Notes: a model not told the origin generated them from the sequence alone. Positions 28,683-36,742 are shown, counted from the first letter of the stretch. The stretch is DNA of 38,781 nt from Caecibacteroides pullorum (GCF_019239235.1 NZ_JAAZTS010000025.1:1-38781); one strand, 5' to 3'. A program made the numbers and translations.

Positions 28683-28833
28683 GACATAATGGAGCGAGTA
28701 GCCTACTACACGCCACGTTTTTTCATTGTTTTTAAGACAAAATGACAAGTATGCTAAAATACTGCATTCGGATTTACTTTTTAACTTTTATTCAGAACTC
28801 CGTTTCCATCCCGCCTGTATCATTCCCTTAAAA

Positions 28834-28896
28834 AGGAAACAGTGTTTTACCGAGGAGAAAGCAATGCTTTATCGAGGAGAAAACATAGCTTTGTCA
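28834..28896. repeat. Array of three 20-22-bp units (AGGAGAAAGC family)
   Basis: Units start AGGAAACAGTGTTTTACCG (28834), AGGAGAAAGCAATGCTTTA (28853) and AGGAGAAAACATAGCTTTG (28875). Each core is self-complementary: AAAC-AGT-GTTT, AAAGC-AAT-GCTTT and a weaker AAAC-ATA-GCTTT. The middle core is almost the same as AAAGC-GAT-GCTTT at 680-692. The array lies 30 bp past the stop of the DMP19 gene (minus strand) and upstream of the NigD-like promoter. The remainder of 28688-28925 is AT-rich without further features. Confidence 0.78.
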
Positions 28897-28925
28897 TCCG
28901 TAAAAGAAAGAGCTCCAATCGCTCT

Positions 28926-29423
28926 CTATACGACCTTGGCAAAAAGATCCAAATGCTCGTCCACATATTCAGCTACCTGCGCCGTGAACATCTCTTCCTT
29001 CTCCAGGAATTCATCCTCCAGATCGTCGAACGCTTCATACTGCTCGTACATGGCCATGAACTCCTCGTCGGTACGTTCACGCTCCAAGTCGGCACGGTTG
29101 GCATCGTAGATATTCTTGGCGGCATAGACCAGCTTGCCCAGCTCTCCCACTCCCCAAAGGCGCATGGATTTGGCGAAAGGATTGTCGAAAATGTATCCGC
29201 CATACCCGTTCTGGATGAGCTGACAGAAACCGCCCTCCATCACCTCGTCGCGGAAGAACACATAGGCCAACAACGTATGTTGCTCGCCCGTCAGCAAAGC
29301 CATGTTTTCAGCCGTGAGCTTGCCGCCCAAAGCTTCCATATACGCATCGGTAAACACCTTAATAAAGGCATCCATACCTTCGCCGGCCGCCTGCTGCAAC
29401 ATTTCGTCTTTTACTTCTATCAT
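28926..29423 (-). CDS. DMP19 / DUF4375 family protein
   Basis: This 165-residue cytosolic protein has the central motif EQHTLLAYVFFRDEVMEGGFCQLIQNGYGGYIFDNPFAKSMRLWG (about 47-92), which I recognise from DUF4375/DMP19 proteins. A very acidic helical tail (LERERTDEEFMAMYEQYEAFDDLEDEFLEKEE) follows. The family is thought to include DNA-mimic proteins, and the strong negative charge fits, but no target can be inferred here. A TAGCTTTG -7-like box lies upstream (complement of 29452-29459). It is divergent from the pectate lyase gene and is followed by the array at 28834-28896. Confidence 0.75.
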   Translation of the reverse strand: MIEVKDEMLQQAAGEGMDAFIKVFTDAYMEALGGKLTAENMALLTGEQHTLLAYVFFRDEVMEGGFCQLIQNGYGGYIFDNPFAKSMRLWGVGELGKLVYAAKNIYDANRADLERERTDEEFMAMYEQYEAFDDLEDEFLEKEEMFTAQVAEYVDEHLDLFAKVV

Positions 29424-29532
29424 AACTTCTACTCGTGTATAAAATCGGGTACAAAGCTATAAAATAAAAGAAAAAGAACGAAACTTCCACATAGAAAAAG
29501 AAAATCTACACCTCACCCAGCCGGCAATTCCC

Positions 29533-29540
29533 TATTTTTG
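29533..29540 (+). promoter_or_regulatory. -7 box of the pectate lyase gene
   Basis: TATTTTTG matches TAnnTTTG and lies 41 bp before the ATG. The -33 position lacks TTTG, so an activator may be needed. Confidence 0.5.
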
Positions 29541-29580
29541 CCAGCAATTAATCAACTAAAAAAAACATCCATCTGAAATC

Positions 29581-31143
29581 ATGAAAAATCTGTTTTTCCA
29601 AGCAGGGCTGTTCCTGCTGTTTCTGACAAGTGCCTGTCAGGCACCGGCAAGCACGACCGAAGAACCTGTACCTCCTGTCACCGTCCCCGACGATAACCCC
29701 ACAGATACTCCAGACGAACCTGCCCCCTCTGCCCCAGCCTTCCCTGGCGCCGAAGGTTTTGCACGCAACACCACGACGGGCGGACGTGGCGGTACCGTCT
29801 ATCACGTCACCAATCTGAATGATAGTGGTGCCGGATCGCTCAGAAACGGCTTGGCCATGACGGGGCCACGTATCATCGTCTTCGACGTATCGGGCATCAT
29901 CGAGCTGCAGAAGACGCTTGAAATAAAGAATGGAGACGTTACCATAGCCGGACAAACAGCTCCAGGCGACGGCATCTGCCTGAAGAACTACTCGTTCGTG
30001 GTGAAGGCCGACAACGTCATCATCCGTTTCATCCGAAGCCGCATGGGCGACGAACAGAAAACGGAGGATGATGCCATGTGGGGACGCAATCAGCAGAACG
30101 TCATCATCGACCACTGCAGCATGAGCTGGAGTACAGATGAATGTTCTTCCTTCTACGGCAACAAGAACTTCACCTTGCAATGGTGCATCCTCAGCGAAAG
30201 CCTCACCAACTCCGTCCATGGCAAGGGTAGCCACGGCTATGGCGGCATCTGGGGAGGCGAAGGAGCCAGCTTCCACCACAACCTCATGGCTCACCACAAA
30301 AGTCGTACGCCACGCCTCTGCGGAAGCCGTTTCTCAGGTCGGCCCGACGACGAATTGGTAGACCTTCGCAACAACGTATTCTATAACTGGGGACCTACCA
30401 ACGGCGGCTATGCCGGCGAGGGAGGACGCTACAACTTCGTCAACAATTACTACAAACCAGGCCCATCGACCATCACGAAAAAAGGGCTGGTCAACCGCAT
30501 CTTCGCACCCAACGCCGACGATGGCACGCAGAAAAATCAGGCAGGCATCTGGGGAACATTCTATTTGAACGGAAACCTGTTCGACAACCAGCTGGTGCCC
30601 TCCAACTACCAAACACTGATTGATGCCGTCAACCGCGACAATGCCGAAGGCCTCCATCCCGACACCAAGAACGGCTATCCCTTGCCCGATGGCGGAAAAA
30701 ACGCCATCATCAGCCAGACAGCCTATGAAGTAGAGCCGACAGGCACCCACACCGCTTCCGAAGCCTACGACAAAGTGCTGGCCTATGCCGGCGCAAGCAT
30801 GAAGCGCGATGCCGTAGACAAACGCATCGTTGACGATGTGAAAAACGGTACTTACGAATACGAAGGCAGTAACGGAAGCACTAACGGCCTGATAGACTCG
30901 CAAGCCGATGCCGGCGGATGGCCTGCCTACAACAGTACAGAGAAACCCCAGGACACAGACAACGACGGGATACCCGATGCATGGGCTGCCCAACACCTGC
31001 CGACAGGCAAGACCTATAAGGACATCGACCCGACTAGCGGTTACTGCTATCTGGAACTCTACATCAACAGTCTGGTCGAAGACATCATGAAAGCTGGCAC
31101 ATCAAACGAAGCGAACTCTCCTTGCAACTCCGATTTCCAATAA
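29581..31143 (+). CDS. Pectate lyase-type polysaccharide lyase lipoprotein
   Basis: This 520-residue surface or periplasmic lipoprotein has a signal ending LTSAC (Cys19) and a Pro/Thr-rich linker (about 20-52). A right-handed parallel beta-helix follows, with family features [62 protein letters not shown] and [15 protein letters not shown] calcium-binding-like [11 protein letters not shown] motif lies near residue 460. It should cleave pectic galacturonan by beta-elimination. It stands alone, without susCD or other pectin genes nearby, and its family subdivision (probably PL1) is not certain. Confidence 0.87.
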   Translation: MKNLFFQAGLFLLFLTSACQAPASTTEEPVPPVTVPDDNPTDTPDEPAPSAPAFPGAEGFARNTTTGGRGGTVYHVTNLNDSGAGSLRNGLAMTGPRIIVFDVSGIIELQKTLEIKNGDVTIAGQTAPGDGICLKNYSFVVKADNVIIRFIRSRMGDEQKTEDDAMWGRNQQNVIIDHCSMSWSTDECSSFYGNKNFTLQWCILSESLTNSVHGKGSHGYGGIWGGEGASFHHNLMAHHKSRTPRLCGSRFSGRPDDELVDLRNNVFYNWGPTNGGYAGEGGRYNFVNNYYKPGPSTITKKGLVNRIFAPNADDGTQKNQAGIWGTFYLNGNLFDNQLVPSNYQTLIDAVNRDNAEGLHPDTKNGYPLPDGGKNAIISQTAYEVEPTGTHTASEAYDKVLAYAGASMKRDAVDKRIVDDVKNGTYEYEGSNGSTNGLIDSQADAGGWPAYNSTEKPQDTDNDGIPDAWAAQHLPTGKTYKDIDPTSGYCYLELYINSLVEDIMKAGTSNEANSPCNSDFQ

Positions 31144-31181
31144 TAAAGATGAAGGAGAGAATCTCGCCAAAACGCCAACAG

Positions 31182-31203
31182 ATTGCAAAGTCTACTTTGC
31201 AAT
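31182..31203. repeat. 22-bp palindrome after the pectate lyase gene
   Basis: ATTGCAAAGT (31182-31191), CT, ACTTTGCAAT (31194-31203) is a perfect 10-bp dyad with a 2-nt centre, about 40 bp past the lyase stop. No U tract follows, so it does not look like a standard terminator. It resembles the self-complementary units of the other intergenic arrays. Confidence 0.7.
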
Positions 31204-31258
31204 ACGCAAACGCAGGTTCTTTCATTACTTATTTTTAATAAAAAAGTCAAATTGAACG

Positions 31259-31290
31259 GTTGGCAGGATAAAAGAAAACGGTTAACTTTG
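31259..31290 (+). promoter_or_regulatory. Promoter of the NifU-like/GGGtGRT pair
   Basis: GTTG (31259-31262, one mismatch), a 20-bp spacer and TAACTTTG (31283-31290) match the Bacteroides consensus well. The predicted start near 31296 gives an A-rich leader of about 55 nt containing AACTAACTAAA. Confidence 0.7.
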
Positions 31291-31351
31291 CCTCAGTTTT
31301 ACAAAGTGGAACTACGTTTTTTTAATTATAACTAACTAAAAAGAGCTAATT

Positions 31352-32053
31352 ATGACTTATTCACACGAAGTGGAACACATGTGTGTTGTAAAGAAAGGTC
31401 CCAACCACGGACCGGCTCCTATTCCCGAAGAAGGTAAATGGGTAAAAGCTAAAGAAATCGTTGACATCTCTGGTCTGACACACGGTATCGGTTGGTGTGC
31501 TCCCCAGCAAGGTGCTTGTAAATTAACCCTCAACGTAAAGGAAGGCGTTATCCAGGAAGCTTTGGTAGAGACTATCGGTTGCTCCGGTATGACTCACTCT
31601 GCTGCTATGGCTTCTGAAATCCTCCCGGGCAAGACTATCCTCGAAGCCCTGAACACTGACCTCGTTTGCGACGCTATCAATACAGCTATGCGCGAACTCT
31701 TCCTGCAAATCGTATACGGACGTACTCAGTCAGCTTTCTCTGAAGGCGGTCTGATGATCGGTGCCGGCTTGGAAGACCTCGGTAAAGGTCTGCGTAGCCA
31801 GGTAGGTACATTATATGGTACTTTGGCCAAAGGTACTCGCTACCTGGAAATGGCTGAAGGCTATATCAAGACCATTGCCCTGGATAAAGACGATCAGGTT
31901 TGTGGCTATGAATTCGTTCACCTGGGCAAGTTCATGGACGAAATCAAGAAGGGCACAGACGCCAACGAAGCTCTGAAGAAGGTAACCGGTACTTACGGAC
32001 GCTTCAGCAAAGAGGCCGGTGCAGTTAAATACATTGACCCACGTAAAGAATAA
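31352..32053 (+). CDS. NifU/IscU-like iron-sulfur cluster scaffold protein
   Basis: This 233-residue cytosolic protein has an IscU-like core: GWCAPQQGACKLTLNVKEGVIQEALVETIGCSGMTHSAAMASE (about 47-89). The cysteines at 56 and 77 align with two scaffold ligands of IscU, and Cys49 and Cys106 add further candidates. The second half (about 110-233) is helical and not part of classical IscU. It is paired with the GGGtGRT gene 12 bp downstream, an association I recall as conserved in anaerobes but functionally undefined. Gly and Arg codons are mostly GGT and CGT, unlike the neighbouring genes, which suggests strong expression. It should bind or assemble Fe-S clusters, by inference. Confidence 0.82.
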   Translation: MTYSHEVEHMCVVKKGPNHGPAPIPEEGKWVKAKEIVDISGLTHGIGWCAPQQGACKLTLNVKEGVIQEALVETIGCSGMTHSAAMASEILPGKTILEALNTDLVCDAINTAMRELFLQIVYGRTQSAFSEGGLMIGAGLEDLGKGLRSQVGTLYGTLAKGTRYLEMAEGYIKTIALDKDDQVCGYEFVHLGKFMDEIKKGTDANEALKKVTGTYGRFSKEAGAVKYIDPRKE

Positions 32054-32068
32054 GGAGGAAGGAATATG
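32053..32068 (+). promoter_or_regulatory. Strong Shine-Dalgarno site of the GGGtGRT gene
   Basis: AAGGAGGAAGGAAT directly precedes the ATG at 32066. Near-perfect Shine-Dalgarno sequences are uncommon in Bacteroides, so this marks the gene as strongly translated. Confidence 0.7.
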
Positions 32069-33076
32069 ATTAGAGAAGTGAAATTTGAAAGCCAAGACCG
32101 TCGTATCAAGCAAATTCTTGCTGCTTTGAACGAAAACGGTATCAAGGATATCGAAGAAGCTAACCAAATCTGCGAATCTTACGGCCTCGATCCTTATAAG
32201 ACTTGTGAAGAAACTCAGCCTATCTGCTTCGAAAATGCAAAGTGGGCTTACGTAGTAGGTTGCGCTATCGCACTGAAGAAAGGTGTGAAGACAGCTGCCG
32301 AAGCTGCTGAAGCTATCGGTATCGGTCTGCAGGCGTTCTGCATCCCCGGCTCTGTAGCCGACGACCGTAAAGTTGGTTTGGGCCATGGTAACCTGGCAGC
32401 CCGTTTGCTGAGCGAAGAAACTAAATGTTTCGCTTTCTTGGCCGGTCACGAATCATTCGCCGCTGCCGAAGGCGCCATCAAGATTGCCGCTAAGGCTGAC
32501 AAGGTTCGTAAAGAGCCTCTGCGTTGTATCCTCAACGGTCTGGGTAAGGACGCTGCCATGATTATCTCTCGTATCAACGGCTTTACTTACGTTCAGACTC
32601 AATTCGACTACTACACTGGCGAGCTGAAAGTTGTGAAGGAAATCGCATACAGCGATGGTCCTCGTGCCAAAGTAAAATGCTACGGTGCCGACGACGTTCG
32701 CGAAGGTGTAGCCATCATGTGGAAGGAAGGCGTAGACGTATCTATCACAGGTAACTCTACCAACCCCACCCGCTTCCAGCACCCGGTTGCAGGTACGTAC
32801 AAGAAAGAGCGCGTACTGGCAGGTAAGCCCTACTTCTCAGTAGCTTCTGGTGGTGGTACAGGTCGTACACTGCACCCCGATAACATGGCTGCCGGTCCTG
32901 CTTCTTACGGTATGACAGATACTATGGGCCGTATGCACTCTGATGCTCAGTTCGCTGGTTCTTCATCAGTTCCTGCTCACGTAGAAATGATGGGCTTCCT
33001 GGGTATCGGTAACAACCCGATGGTAGGTTGTACAGTAGCTTGCGCCGTTGACGTTGCTACTGCTTTGAATAAGTAA
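32066..33076 (+). CDS. GGGtGRT protein (uncharacterised conserved family)
   Basis: This 336-residue protein carries the family-naming motif SGGGTGRTLHPDNMAAGPASYGMTDTMGRMH near residue 270. Cysteines cluster in the N-terminal part (36, 47, 54 and 66), with more at the C-terminal MVGCTVACAVD. It has no signal peptide or membrane helix. The biochemical role is not known to me. Its tight link (12 bp) to a NifU-like scaffold and its many cysteines suggest an iron-sulfur or metal-related enzyme or carrier. Codon use is rich in GGT, CGT and GCT, and the ribosome site is strong, so it should be abundant. It is followed by a terminator at 33100-33140. Confidence 0.88.
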   Translation: MIREVKFESQDRRIKQILAALNENGIKDIEEANQICESYGLDPYKTCEETQPICFENAKWAYVVGCAIALKKGVKTAAEAAEAIGIGLQAFCIPGSVADDRKVGLGHGNLAARLLSEETKCFAFLAGHESFAAAEGAIKIAAKADKVRKEPLRCILNGLGKDAAMIISRINGFTYVQTQFDYYTGELKVVKEIAYSDGPRAKVKCYGADDVREGVAIMWKEGVDVSITGNSTNPTRFQHPVAGTYKKERVLAGKPYFSVASGGGTGRTLHPDNMAAGPASYGMTDTMGRMHSDAQFAGSSSVPAHVEMMGFLGIGNNPMVGCTVACAVDVATALNK

Positions 33077-33099
33077 TTCAATACTTAATCAAGATAATT

Positions 33100-33140
33100 A
33101 ATCCCCGTAACTCAATGAGTTATGGGGATTTTTATTTTAT
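33100..33140 (+). terminator. Terminator after the GGGtGRT gene
   Basis: AATCCCCGTAACTCA (33100-33114) is complementary to TGAGTTATGGGGATT (33116-33130) with one G-U pair, and TTTATTTTATT follows. Confidence 0.85.
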
Positions 33141-33186
33141 TCACAGTCCATAGGAAAAGGACAATATTCCATTGCTCTCTAATATA

Positions 33187-33263
33187 ATCCCTAGTTACGT
33201 TTCTAAAGTCCATAGTTACGATGCTAAAGTCCATAGTTACGTCGCTAAAGTAGGTGTTTACAG
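33187..33263. repeat. Tandem array with exact 21-bp period (CTAAAGTCCATAGTTACG)
   Basis: Three full units (33201-33221, 33222-33242 and 33243-33263) share CTAAAGT followed by CCATAGTTACG or, in the last, AGGTGTTTACAG. A partial unit, CCCTAGTTACGT, precedes them. There are no spacers, so it is not a CRISPR array. The first unit is nearly the same as that at 16851-16871. It occupies the otherwise empty 33077-33393 gap together with the terminator and the dyad at 33328. Confidence 0.88.
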
Positions 33264-33327
33264 AGCCAGAATAGGATATTCACTAACGACCATCTATATC
33301 CGTTAATGTTAATCTATCCCAATTATA

Positions 33328-33344
33328 TTACGAACAATTCGTAA
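33328..33344. promoter_or_regulatory. Possible operator upstream of the TPR gene
   Basis: TTACGAA-CAA-TTCGTAA is a perfect 7-bp dyad. It lies where the -33 element of the following gene would be, 16 bp before a TATATTAG -7-like box (33361-33368) that is itself 26 bp before the ATG. A regulator binding here would affect transcription directly. Confidence 0.45.
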
Positions 33345-33393
33345 ATACATAAAATCTTAATATATTAGCCTCACACTTTAAAAAGCAACATGT

Positions 33394-34746
33394 ATGAAAC
33401 GAATTATTCTTTTTTTCGCCTTTCTCGGTCATATCTTGGCTACCACCGCCCAATCCCCTGTTTCCAATGATATTCGAGAGGCTATGAACAATTATGATTA
33501 TGAAGCTGCCCTCCAATTAATGGAGAAAACACCTTCAAGTATTCCTCTGCTCTATCTGAAAGGAAAAGCCTTGAAAGAACTGGGACGAAACAATGAAGCC
33601 CTGAACGTGTTCAACCAATTGACCAAACAAGACTCACTCAACCCACGGGCATACATTGAGGCAGGAGAATGTTACAAGACCTTGGGAAAATTTCAACCGG
33701 CCCTATTATGCTACAAACGGGTACTGAACCTAAAACCTGACCATAAATATGCCCGTATCCAGTATATCAGCCAGCTACTGAATTTACAGAAATATCAGGA
33801 GGCTTTAGGCGAAAGCACTGCCTTGGCCGAACAGGACAGCTCTGCAACCATCCTCCACCTGAAAGCACAAAGTCTGGAAGGATTGTATTCCGACCCCAAC
33901 ATCCAAATTGGCGCCTACATGGAAATACACGAACGCTATCCTGACGACTACCTCGCCGCTTCCAAGTTGGCAAGCCTGTACATTCGAAACAACTATTACG
34001 ATTATGCCATCGAAACTTGCGAAGCCTATCGAAAAACAGACACCACCAATGCGACCGTCAACCGTCTGGAAGCACAAGCCTACTGCCTGAACCAAGAATA
34101 TCAAAAGGCATTGGAAAGATACCAGCCTTTGCTGGTCCAGGGAGACAGTTCGTTCTACAACTGCTACTATGCCGGCATCAGCCACTATGCCCTGAACCAG
34201 CCCTACGAGGCACACGACCTGCTGGAAGCCGCCCGTAAACATGCTCCCGACCACATCGACCTACTCTACTATCTGGGAAAAGCCTGCTCCAAAACGCTTT
34301 GGAAGAAGAAAGGTATGGAATACATGGAAGATGCCATCCGGCTGGTTTTCCCACAGGACAGTGTGGTGGCACGACTCTATGGTGGTTTGGCCGACTGCTG
34401 CAGAGAGGCAGCCGAACCCCGCAAACAGATAAAAGCGCTGATGCAACAATACAAATACAATCCACAGGCACATTATGTGCTCTACAAAGCTGCCTTTGTT
34501 TCTTTCTATCACCTGAAAGATCTGGAAAGTACCGAAAAATATCTGGAAGCCTACCTCAAGACCCGTCTTAAAGAAAGCAAGGATCAACCACAAGAGATGA
34601 CGGAAGAAGGTGACATTGTCATCAACGAAAACAATCGATACAACGCCGCCGAAGCATGGCTGCAAGATTTGCGGAAACGAAAGAAAGTGGAAGATTTCTT
34701 CCAAGGAAAAACAGCTATAAAGGTCAATCCACCTACTTCAAAGTAG
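33394..34746 (+). CDS. Exported tetratricopeptide-repeat protein
   Basis: This 450-residue protein has a signal peptide (1-19, HILATTAQ) followed by consecutive TPR helices from about residue 25 to 390. Examples are DYEAALQLMEK, LKELGRNNEALNVFNQL, YKTLGKFQPALLCYKRVLNLKPDH, QKYQEALGES and NQEYQKALERYQPLL. The C-terminal 60 residues are charged and non-repetitive. A periplasmic protein-binding scaffold is likely, but the partner is unknown. It lies alone between the GGGtGRT terminator and the amylase gene. A hairpin (34785-34813) after its stop may end its transcript or act on the amylase leader. Confidence 0.85.
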   Translation: MKRIILFFAFLGHILATTAQSPVSNDIREAMNNYDYEAALQLMEKTPSSIPLLYLKGKALKELGRNNEALNVFNQLTKQDSLNPRAYIEAGECYKTLGKFQPALLCYKRVLNLKPDHKYARIQYISQLLNLQKYQEALGESTALAEQDSSATILHLKAQSLEGLYSDPNIQIGAYMEIHERYPDDYLAASKLASLYIRNNYYDYAIETCEAYRKTDTTNATVNRLEAQAYCLNQEYQKALERYQPLLVQGDSSFYNCYYAGISHYALNQPYEAHDLLEAARKHAPDHIDLLYYLGKACSKTLWKKKGMEYMEDAIRLVFPQDSVVARLYGGLADCCREAAEPRKQIKALMQQYKYNPQAHYVLYKAAFVSFYHLKDLESTEKYLEAYLKTRLKESKDQPQEMTEEGDIVINENNRYNAAEAWLQDLRKRKKVEDFFQGKTAIKVNPPTSK

Positions 34747-34752
34747 CATAAA

Positions 34753-34764
34753 GCAAACGTTTGC
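34753..34764. promoter_or_regulatory. LacI-family-type operator palindrome upstream of the amylase
   Basis: GCAAACGTTTGC is a perfect 12-bp palindrome with the central CG typical of LacI/CcpA-family operators. It lies about 97 bp before the amylase ATG and just after the TPR stop. No LacI-family gene is in the window. Confidence 0.55.
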
Positions 34765-34784
34765 ATAATATAAAGGAAAGTGAT

Positions 34785-34813
34785 TGGCGGAGAAACACAG
34801 CGTATCTCCGCCA
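34785..34813 (+). terminator. Hairpin between TPR and amylase genes
   Basis: TGGCGGAGA (34785-34793) pairs perfectly with TCTCCGCCA (34805-34813). Only a short T-rich tail (TTTGTCTT) follows, so it may be a weak terminator of the TPR gene or an element in the amylase control region. Confidence 0.5.
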
Positions 34814-34860
34814 TTTGTCTTATATTAGCCCCACTAAATTGTAACCGTAAAATTACTATC

Positions 34861-36714
34861 ATGAAAAAGAAAGTATTTTCCCTTCTCGGGACGATGCTGC
34901 TGTCCCTTACTACCTACGCAGCACCTAACATCAACAAAATTGATCCCCCTTTCTGGTATACAGGCATGCAGAACCCCGAACTGCAGCTGATGGTCTATGG
35001 CGAAGGAATCGGCGATGCACGTGTCACGGTAGACTATCCTGGCGTATCAGTGAGCAGCACCGTGAAGCTGGAAAGCAGCAATTACCTGCTGGTCTACCTG
35101 AAACTAGACAAAGACGTAAAGCCTGGTAAAATGGCTCTCACCTTTGCTCAAGGAAAGAAAAAAACTGTGCAGGAATATGAACTAAGAGCGCGTGCTATGA
35201 AAGGCAGTGACCATAAGGGATTCGATGCATCGGATGCCCTTTACCTGTTAATGCCCGACCGCTTTGCTAACGGTAATCCGGATAACGACCAAATAGAAGG
35301 TATGCTGGATGCTAAAGTAGACCGCAATGATCCAAATGCCCGCCATGGCGGTGACCTGGCCGGTATTGAACAGCATCTGGACTACTTCACAGACCTAGGT
35401 GTAACGGCTCTGTGGTTTACACCCGTTTTGGAAAACAACATGCAAGGAGGAAGTTACCATGGCTATGCCACAACAGACTATTACAAAGTAGATCCTCGTT
35501 TTGGTACCAACGAAGAATACCGTCAGCTGATCGAGAAAGCACACCAGCGTGGTATCAAAATCGTAATGGACATGATCTTCAATCATTGCGGTGTCGACCA
35601 TATCTGGATCAAAGACATGCCCTCCAAAGACTGGTTCAACAACTCCGATTACCAGAACAACTTCGTCCAGACTTCTTTTAAACTAACTCCACACGTAGAT
35701 CCCTACACGTCAAAATATGATTTCGACCAAATGAACGACGGATGGTTTGTAACAGCCATGCCCGATCTGAACCAAAAGAATCCACACGTACTGAGATACC
35801 TCATCCAGAACAGCTTCTGGTGGATTGAATATGCAGGTATCGATGGCATCCGCATGGACACTTACCCCTACGCTGACTACGATGGCATGAGCCAATGGAT
35901 GAAAGAGCTCAACGAAGAATACCCCAATTACAATACCGTAGGCGAGACTTGGGTAACTGAACCTGCCTATACCGCCTGGTGGCAGAAAGATTCCAAGCTC
36001 TCGGCTCCGAAGAACAGCAATCTAAAGACTGTAATGGACTTCAGCTTCTACGATAAGATAAATATCGCCAAGAACGAACAGACCGAAACCTGGTTCAAAG
36101 GCTTGGATCGCGTATACAATAACTTCGTCTACGACTTCCTCTATCCCAATCCTGCCAGTGTCTTGGCTTTCATCGAAAATCATGATACAGACCGTTTTCT
36201 GGGTGAAGGACAAAACTTCGCCATGTTGAAACAAGCTACAACCTTGCTACTCACCACACGACGTATCCCACAGCTCTACTATGGTACAGAAATCATGATG
36301 AACGGAACCAAAAGCAAGAGCGACGGTTATGTGCGCTGCGACTTTCCTGGTGGATGGGCTGGCGACAAACAGAATGCCTTCACCGCTGGAGGACGCACTG
36401 AACAGCAAAACGAGTGCTACAATTTCTATAAAACCATCCTGAACTGGCGTAAAGGCAACGATGTCATCGCCAAAGGCAGCATGACACAATTCATGGTACA
36501 AAACGGAGTTTATGCCTATGCCCGCCAATATGAAGGCAAAACGGTATTCGTCATGCTGAACGGTACAGACAATGAAACTACCCTTCCCCTGAAGTTCTAC
36601 AAAGAAATTCTGAAAGATGCAACGCAGGGCAAAGACATTCTTAGCGGTCGCACCATCAGCTTCACAGAAGATCTGAAGATGGCACCACGCGAATCATTGG
36701 TCATCGAATTGTAA
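34861..36714 (+). CDS. susA: SusA-like periplasmic GH13 neopullulanase/cyclomaltodextrinase
   Basis: This 617-residue alpha-amylase-family enzyme has a signal peptide (1-20, LTTYAA), an N-terminal beta domain (about 22-115) as in cyclomaltodextrinases, and the (beta/alpha)8 barrel. The barrel shows DMIFNHCG, the nucleophile Asp333 in GIRMDTY, the acid/base Glu362 in VGETW and Asp442 in ENHDTD. All three catalytic acids are present. The length equals that I remember for B. thetaiotaomicron SusA. It should hydrolyse malto-oligosaccharides or pullulan in the periplasm. The start at 34861 follows from the signal peptide. It is not beside susCD here, and a LacI-type palindrome upstream hints at sugar-responsive control. 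Confidence 0.92.
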   Translation: MKKKVFSLLGTMLLSLTTYAAPNINKIDPPFWYTGMQNPELQLMVYGEGIGDARVTVDYPGVSVSSTVKLESSNYLLVYLKLDKDVKPGKMALTFAQGKKKTVQEYELRARAMKGSDHKGFDASDALYLLMPDRFANGNPDNDQIEGMLDAKVDRNDPNARHGGDLAGIEQHLDYFTDLGVTALWFTPVLENNMQGGSYHGYATTDYYKVDPRFGTNEEYRQLIEKAHQRGIKIVMDMIFNHCGVDHIWIKDMPSKDWFNNSDYQNNFVQTSFKLTPHVDPYTSKYDFDQMNDGWFVTAMPDLNQKNPHVLRYLIQNSFWWIEYAGIDGIRMDTYPYADYDGMSQWMKELNEEYPNYNTVGETWVTEPAYTAWWQKDSKLSAPKNSNLKTVMDFSFYDKINIAKNEQTETWFKGLDRVYNNFVYDFLYPNPASVLAFIENHDTDRFLGEGQNFAMLKQATTLLLTTRRIPQLYYGTEIMMNGTKSKSDGYVRCDFPGGWAGDKQNAFTAGGRTEQQNECYNFYKTILNWRKGNDVIAKGSMTQFMVQNGVYAYARQYEGKTVFVMLNGTDNETTLPLKFYKEILKDATQGKDILSGRTISFTEDLKMAPRESLVIEL

Positions 36715-36742
36715 GTCTCCCCTGATTCATCCTCTATATCTT

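Noticed and set aside
33187..33263. Possible short CRISPR array.
   Set aside because: The 21-bp units abut each other without unique spacers and there are no cas genes.
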